This document shows positions 5,566 through 7,976 of a stretch of 7,976 bases of DNA, in pieces. The notes beneath the pieces were generated by a model. The model saw only the letters and a program-made list of their open reading frames with translations. It did no database searches and was not told the origin of the DNA. A program made the translations under genes and the position numbers. Origin of the DNA: Gammaproteobacteria bacterium (lineage in GTDB: Bacteria > Pseudomonadota > Gammaproteobacteria > Chromatiales > Chromatiaceae); NCBI GenBank assembly GCA_029287695.1, contig JARFQQ010000022.1, forward strand, positions 1 through 7,976, read 5' to 3'. Numbering within the stretch: the first letter of the stretch is position 1; each line of letters begins with the position of its first letter.

Positions 5566-6240
5566 AATCACCCGGGTCCAGCCCGGGTGGATGAAATTCC
5601 GGTTGAGCCAGCGGGCATCCTCGATGAATGTCCGAACACATCCGTGGCTGGCATGGTAGCCCGGAACTTCGTAAGAGCCATGGATAGCGTATCCGCCGTC
5701 ATAGAACATGCACCAGGGCATCTTTGCACCACCCTTGCCGATCGGAAACTTCTTTGACTTGCACTTGCCGGTCCCTGTCCTGTAGATCATGAAATCCCCG
5801 GTCAGCGTTGGACAGGGTTGCTTCACATCGGCACAGTACTCCTTGCCACCTGAAATCGGTCCCCACTTGAGGAGCTCACCCTCTGCGCTGTAGGCGCCCC
5901 AGGCGAGTTCATCCAGATCGATCATGATCCTGTTGCTGTAACCCGGCTCGATAGCGGGAGCAAACGGCGCCAGCGCCTCCGGACTCACGAAATCGATATC
6001 CTCGGGAACGGCAATGCGCATTCCCGGGCGCAGGCGGATGTTCATGCGGTTCAACCGCATGAGGGTATCCCTGTGTTTGGCGAAGGGAAAGAGTGATTCC
6101 CAGCTATCCCCTGGCTCGACTGTCAGGCAATAGTAGCCCGGGACCTCACAAAAGCGCTCACCATAAAGTTCGGCGGCAAGAAGCCCCTGAACTGTAAAAA
6201 ACAGAAGCGTCGCCGCCAGCATGAGGCGGAAGTGCTGCAT
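5557..6240 (-). CDS. Exported L,D-transpeptidase (YkuD domain) with LysM-like segment
   Basis: From ATG 6240 the protein has 227 residues. A signal peptide (MQHFRLMLAATLLFFTVQG, cleavage near residue 22 at LLA/A) sends it to the periplasm. A LysM-like segment, YCLTVEPGDSWESL to MRIAVPE (about 37-79), may bind peptidoglycan. The YkuD domain (about 102-227) ends with H187 in YAIHGSYEVPGY and the catalytic S198-H-G-C201-V-R motif. Family enzymes use this cysteine to make 3-3 crosslinks or attach proteins to meso-diaminopimelate. Six further cysteines are unusual: C31, C38, C136, C143, C160 and C177. An in-frame ATG at 6267 would add nine residues before the signal peptide; both starts have weak ribosome sites (GGGAA before 6240). 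I prefer 6240 because it gives a normal short positively charged N-region. The gene stands alone, convergent with the DUF302 gene. Confidence 0.92.
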   Translation of the reverse strand: MQHFRLMLAATLLFFTVQGLLAAELYGERFCEVPGYYCLTVEPGDSWESLFPFAKHRDTLMRLNRMNIRLRPGMRIAVPEDIDFVSPEALAPFAPAIEPGYSNRIMIDLDELAWGAYSAEGELLKWGPISGGKEYCADVKQPCPTLTGDFMIYRTGTGKCKSKKFPIGKGGAKMPWCMFYDGGYAIHGSYEVPGYHASHGCVRTFIEDARWLNRNFIHPGWTRVIIR

Positions 6241-6435
6241 GGACGAATTTCCCGAAACCCCTTTCATCTGATCATCTTAGCGAATCCGGATCGCCTGCGC
6301 ACAAATCACCCGGGGTACTGATGACATCCCGCCCGCGCAGCCGAATAGCAAAATTCTCCATTCTTTGCATGGCTTTCTCAGGCCCTTCCCGGGCGAAAAT
6401 AGAGTATTGAAACTTGATCTGTCATGACCACGAGC

Positions 6436-6441
6436 GGGAGG
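6436..6441 (+). promoter_or_regulatory. Ribosome binding site supporting the GTG start of rubredoxin
   Basis: GGGAGG lies seven bases before GTG 6449, an ideal site. No in-frame ATG is available at the conserved rubredoxin N-terminus, so this site decides the start. Confidence 0.75.
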
Positions 6442-6448
6442 TTCGAGA

Positions 6449-6613
6449 GTGAAAAAGTGGGAGTGCATCGTTTGCGGCTTCATCTATGACGAGGCAGCAG
6501 GCCTGCCCGAAGAGGGTATCGCGCCCGGCACGAGATGGGACGATATACCCGATGACTGGGAATGCCCCGAGTGTGGTGTTGGCAAGGACGACTTTGAGAT
6601 GGTCGAGATATAA
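6449..6613 (+). CDS. Rubredoxin
   Basis: This short gene starts with GTG and encodes 54 residues, the classic rubredoxin length. The two iron-binding knuckles are complete: C6-I-V-C9-G and C39-P-E-C42-G. The family residues Y13 and W37 and the stretch [19 protein letters not shown] are all present, as is the acidic, low-lysine composition. The protein is a soluble cytoplasmic one-electron carrier with a single Fe(Cys)4 centre, known to serve alkane hydroxylases, rubrerythrins, superoxide reductases or flavodiiron proteins. No partner gene lies nearby, so the acceptor here is unknown. It appears monocistronic: the divergent transpeptidase gene is 208 bases upstream and a strong intrinsic terminator follows 26 bases after the stop. 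Confidence 0.97.
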   Translation: MKKWECIVCGFIYDEAAGLPEEGIAPGTRWDDIPDDWECPECGVGKDDFEMVEI

Positions 6614-6639
6614 GCCATCGACTGCCGGAGACCGCACGC

Positions 6640-6667
6640 AAAAAGCCCGGCATCTGCCGGGCTTTTT
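6640..6667. terminator. Bidirectional intrinsic terminator between rubredoxin and the cco block
   Basis: AAAAAGCCCGGC (6640-6651) and GCCGGGCTTTTT (6656-6667) form a perfect 12-pair stem with an ATCT loop and T runs in both orientations; more T follows at 6670-6675. It ends the rubredoxin transcript on the plus strand. It also lies 22 bases beyond the stop of the last small cco-side gene on the minus strand. Confidence 0.95.
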
Positions 6668-6689
6668 CATTTTTTCCTGTTGACCGCGT

Positions 6690-6782
6690 TCAGCCGAAGA
6701 GAATCACTGATAAAAAGCTCAGCCAGGCAAAGATAATCAGCAGGATGGTCAGGGTCAACGGCAGGTTTTCATGACTAAACAT
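6690..6782 (-). CDS. Candidate 30-residue membrane peptide downstream of ccoS
   Basis: A short frame runs from ATG 6782 to TGA 6690-6692. The peptide begins MFSHENLP and continues as one hydrophobic helix (about 9-29: LTLTILLIIFAW then LSFLSVILFG). This is the composition of a single-span small membrane protein with a short polar N-terminus. GGAGA (6789-6793) stands six bases before the ATG, and the start is only 13 bases after the ccoS stop, so it would be the last gene of the ccoI-ccoS transcript, just before the terminator. Small single-span subunits such as CcoQ and CcoM are known to stabilise cbb3 oxidase. This peptide could have a comparable role, but I see no sequence match that proves it. 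It is too short for most gene callers. Confidence 0.6.
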   Translation of the reverse strand: MFSHENLPLTLTILLIIFAWLSFLSVILFG

Positions 6783-6788
6783 GGTTTC

Positions 6789-6793
6789 TCTCC
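6789..6793 (-). promoter_or_regulatory. Ribosome binding site of the 30-residue peptide gene
   Basis: GGAGA on the minus strand, six bases before the ATG at 6782 and located between the ccoS stop and that ATG. Its quality is the main argument that the peptide is translated. Confidence 0.55.
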
Positions 6794-6795
6794 AG

Positions 6796-6993
6796 TTACT
6801 TTTTCGATTCGTCGTCGGACGCTTCGGATCTGTCCGATCGCGGGATCATGGGGTCGTCGTCATCCATGAGGATACGGTGTGCAGGGCCCTCGAGATCCTC
6901 GTACTGACCACTCTTGATGGTCCACATAAAAAAGGCGACCGCAACGATCATCAGGATGACCGCCAGCGGAATCAGCAAATAGAGTATGGTCAT
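6796..6993 (-). CDS. ccoS: cbb3-type cytochrome oxidase assembly protein CcoS
   Basis: The 65-residue protein has the family's N-terminal membrane helix (ILYLLIPLAVILMIVAVAFF, residues 3-22). It is followed by the diagnostic block MWTIKSGQYEDLEGPAHRIL and an acidic run DDDDP. The C-terminal tail is acidic, serine-rich and probably disordered, somewhat longer than the minimal family member. CcoS is a single-span inner-membrane protein needed for maturation of the cbb3 oxidase, probably for cofactor insertion into CcoN. Its ATG follows the ccoI stop by only two bases, which points to translational coupling with the copper ATPase in one operon. The small membrane peptide follows 13 bases later. 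Confidence 0.96.
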   Translation of the reverse strand: MTILYLLIPLAVILMIVAVAFFMWTIKSGQYEDLEGPAHRILMDDDDPMIPRSDRSEASDDESKK

Positions 6994-6995
6994 AA

Positions 6996-7976
6996 TCAGT
7001 TTCCGGTGGTCTGGCGCAGGCGCAGGGCATTGGCAACCACGACCAGAGAGCTGGCGGACATGCCGAGTGCGGCCATCCAGGGAGCAACAAATCCTGCCGC
7101 GGCAAGCGGCAGGGCCGCCATATTATACATCAGTGCCCACGCGAGGTTCTGGCGAATGATGCGCATCGTGCGGCGTGACATGCGAACGCCGCCAAGCAGG
7201 TTCTCGACACGGTCCGACAGCATGACGAAGTCGGCGCTTGCATGGGCCAGCTCGGTGCCGCTCCCCATCGCGACGGAAACATTTGATCCGGCCAGCACCG
7301 GGGCGTCATTCACACCATCGCCGACCATGGCCACGATTTCTCCATGCTCCTGCAGGTCACGCACGTAGGCAAGCTTGCTCTCCGGCGACGCACCGGCGAT
7401 CCGGTGGTTGATTGCGAGCCTGTCAGCAATTGTGTCGACCGGCTTCGCAGCATCGCCCGACAGGAGGTGCGGCTCGATCGAGAGATCCCGGAGGCCGGTG
7501 ATCACGTCTGGCGCATTCTTGCGCAACTCGTCACCCAGTTCGAAACGGGCGAGAATGCCATCGGCATCGCCGAGATAGACCTGGCTGTTGATCGAGTCGC
7601 CGGAGGGCGCCTCGACGCCCGAGAGCGCGGCGACGAATCCGGGCGCGCCGATACGGTAGTAACGGCCCTCGACATGGCCCTCGATGCCCTGCCCGGGCGT
7701 TGACTGGACATGGTTGGCAACAAGGCCGCTGCCATGGCTGGTAATCACTCGCGCAACCGGGTGCTCCGACTGCGCCTCGAGTGCCGCCGCAATCGCCAGC
7801 AACTCCTCCTCGCCACGTTCTGCCATCGGGACGCTCTCGAGCAGCTGAAGCCTGCCGCGCGTCAGCGTGCCTGTCTTGTCAAAGACCATCTGCGTCACTT
7901 TAGCCATGGTCTCGATGGCATGCCCGCGTGTCACCAGCAGGCCCATCTTCGTCAAGGTGCCGGTTGCTGCTGTTAT
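6996..7976 (-). CDS. ccoI: CcoI/FixI-type copper-translocating P-type ATPase (3' part)
   Basis: The frame is open to the window edge, so the N-terminal metal-binding domain, the first six membrane segments and the CPC motif lie outside. The visible 326 residues include D33 in VFDKTGTLTRG (the phosphorylated aspartate), the SEHPVAR nucleotide-binding histidine (H72), SGDA, and the hinge motif GDGVNDAPV (219-227). The last two membrane segments carry YN (284-285) and MSASS (306-310), the copper(I) signature of P1B-1 ATPases. CcoI delivers copper across the inner membrane for the CuB site of cbb3 oxidase. Adjacent ccoS and the sequence GLLVTRGHAIE identify it as CcoI rather than a detoxifying CopA. 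Codons upstream of TTG 7953-7955 (ITAATGT) continue the conserved protein, so that TTG is not a start. Confidence 0.96.
   Translation of the reverse strand: MTAATGTLTKMGLLVTRGHAIETMAKVTQMVFDKTGTLTRGRLQLLESVPMAERGEEELLAIAAALEAQSEHPVARVITSHGSGLVANHVQSTPGQGIEGHVEGRYYRIGAPGFVAALSGVEAPSGDSINSQVYLGDADGILARFELGDELRKNAPDVITGLRDLSIEPHLLSGDAAKPVDTIADRLAINHRIAGASPESKLAYVRDLQEHGEIVAMVGDGVNDAPVLAGSNVSVAMGSGTELAHASADFVMLSDRVENLLGGVRMSRRTMRIIRQNLAWALMYNMAALPLAAAGFVAPWMAALGMSASSLVVVANALRLRQTTGN

Noticed and set aside
6268..6448. Gene or clear promoter in the divergent gap between the transpeptidase and rubredoxin genes
   Set aside because: I found no coding frame with a ribosome site and no convincing -35/-10 pair on either strand, although promoters must lie here.
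7953..7955. TTG as start of a separate P-type ATPase fragment
   Set aside because: The codons upstream to the window edge continue the conserved CcoI sequence, so the gene is simply cut by the window.

Overview
The window looks like a chromosomal segment of a gammaproteobacterium. The evidence is a UbiK-type accessory factor followed by a ComM/YifB ATPase, a ccoI-ccoS block for cbb3 cytochrome oxidase assembly, and a HopJ-family protein. GC content is moderately high, and I see no insertion sequence, tRNA, rRNA, CRISPR array or obvious foreign island. Genes fill most of the window and no gene-free stretch exceeds 300 bases.

Layout. (1) 3-1746, plus strand: the 3' end of ubiK, then complete comM (a helicase-like AAA+ ATPase linked to natural transformation). 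(2) 1908-3462, plus strand: three uncharacterised membrane-protein genes. The first encodes a 97-residue protein with three membrane segments. The other two are tandem, and each encodes one membrane anchor followed by a long methionine-rich coiled coil. (3) 3566-4435, minus strand: a beta-hydroxyacid dehydrogenase of the GarR/3-hydroxyisobutyrate dehydrogenase family. (4) 4533-5521, plus strand: a HopJ-family small protein and a membrane-anchored DUF302 protein. (5) 5557-6240, minus strand: an exported L,D-transpeptidase with a LysM-like segment, converging on the DUF302 gene across a long hairpin. (6) 6449-6613, plus strand: a GTG-initiated rubredoxin of 54 residues. (7) 6690-7976, minus strand: the 3' part of ccoI (copper P-type ATPase), ccoS, and a previously uncalled 30-residue membrane peptide with a good ribosome binding site. 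A bidirectional intrinsic terminator at 6640-6667 separates the rubredoxin gene from the cco block.

How the parts relate. CcoI and CcoS act together in loading copper into, and maturing, the high-affinity cbb3 oxidase, and the small peptide is positioned to belong to the same transcript. UbiK assists ubiquinone biosynthesis, so respiration is a theme at both ends. The middle of the window is a series of short, probably independent transcription units.

The most unusual element is the tandem pair at 2344-3462. Their coiled coils match in length with no insertion or deletion: 105 residues each, with 31 core positions all offset by exactly 12 residues. Both carry the same heptad irregularity at the same place. 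This suggests an ancient tandem duplication and an in-register membrane-anchored assembly of unknown function.
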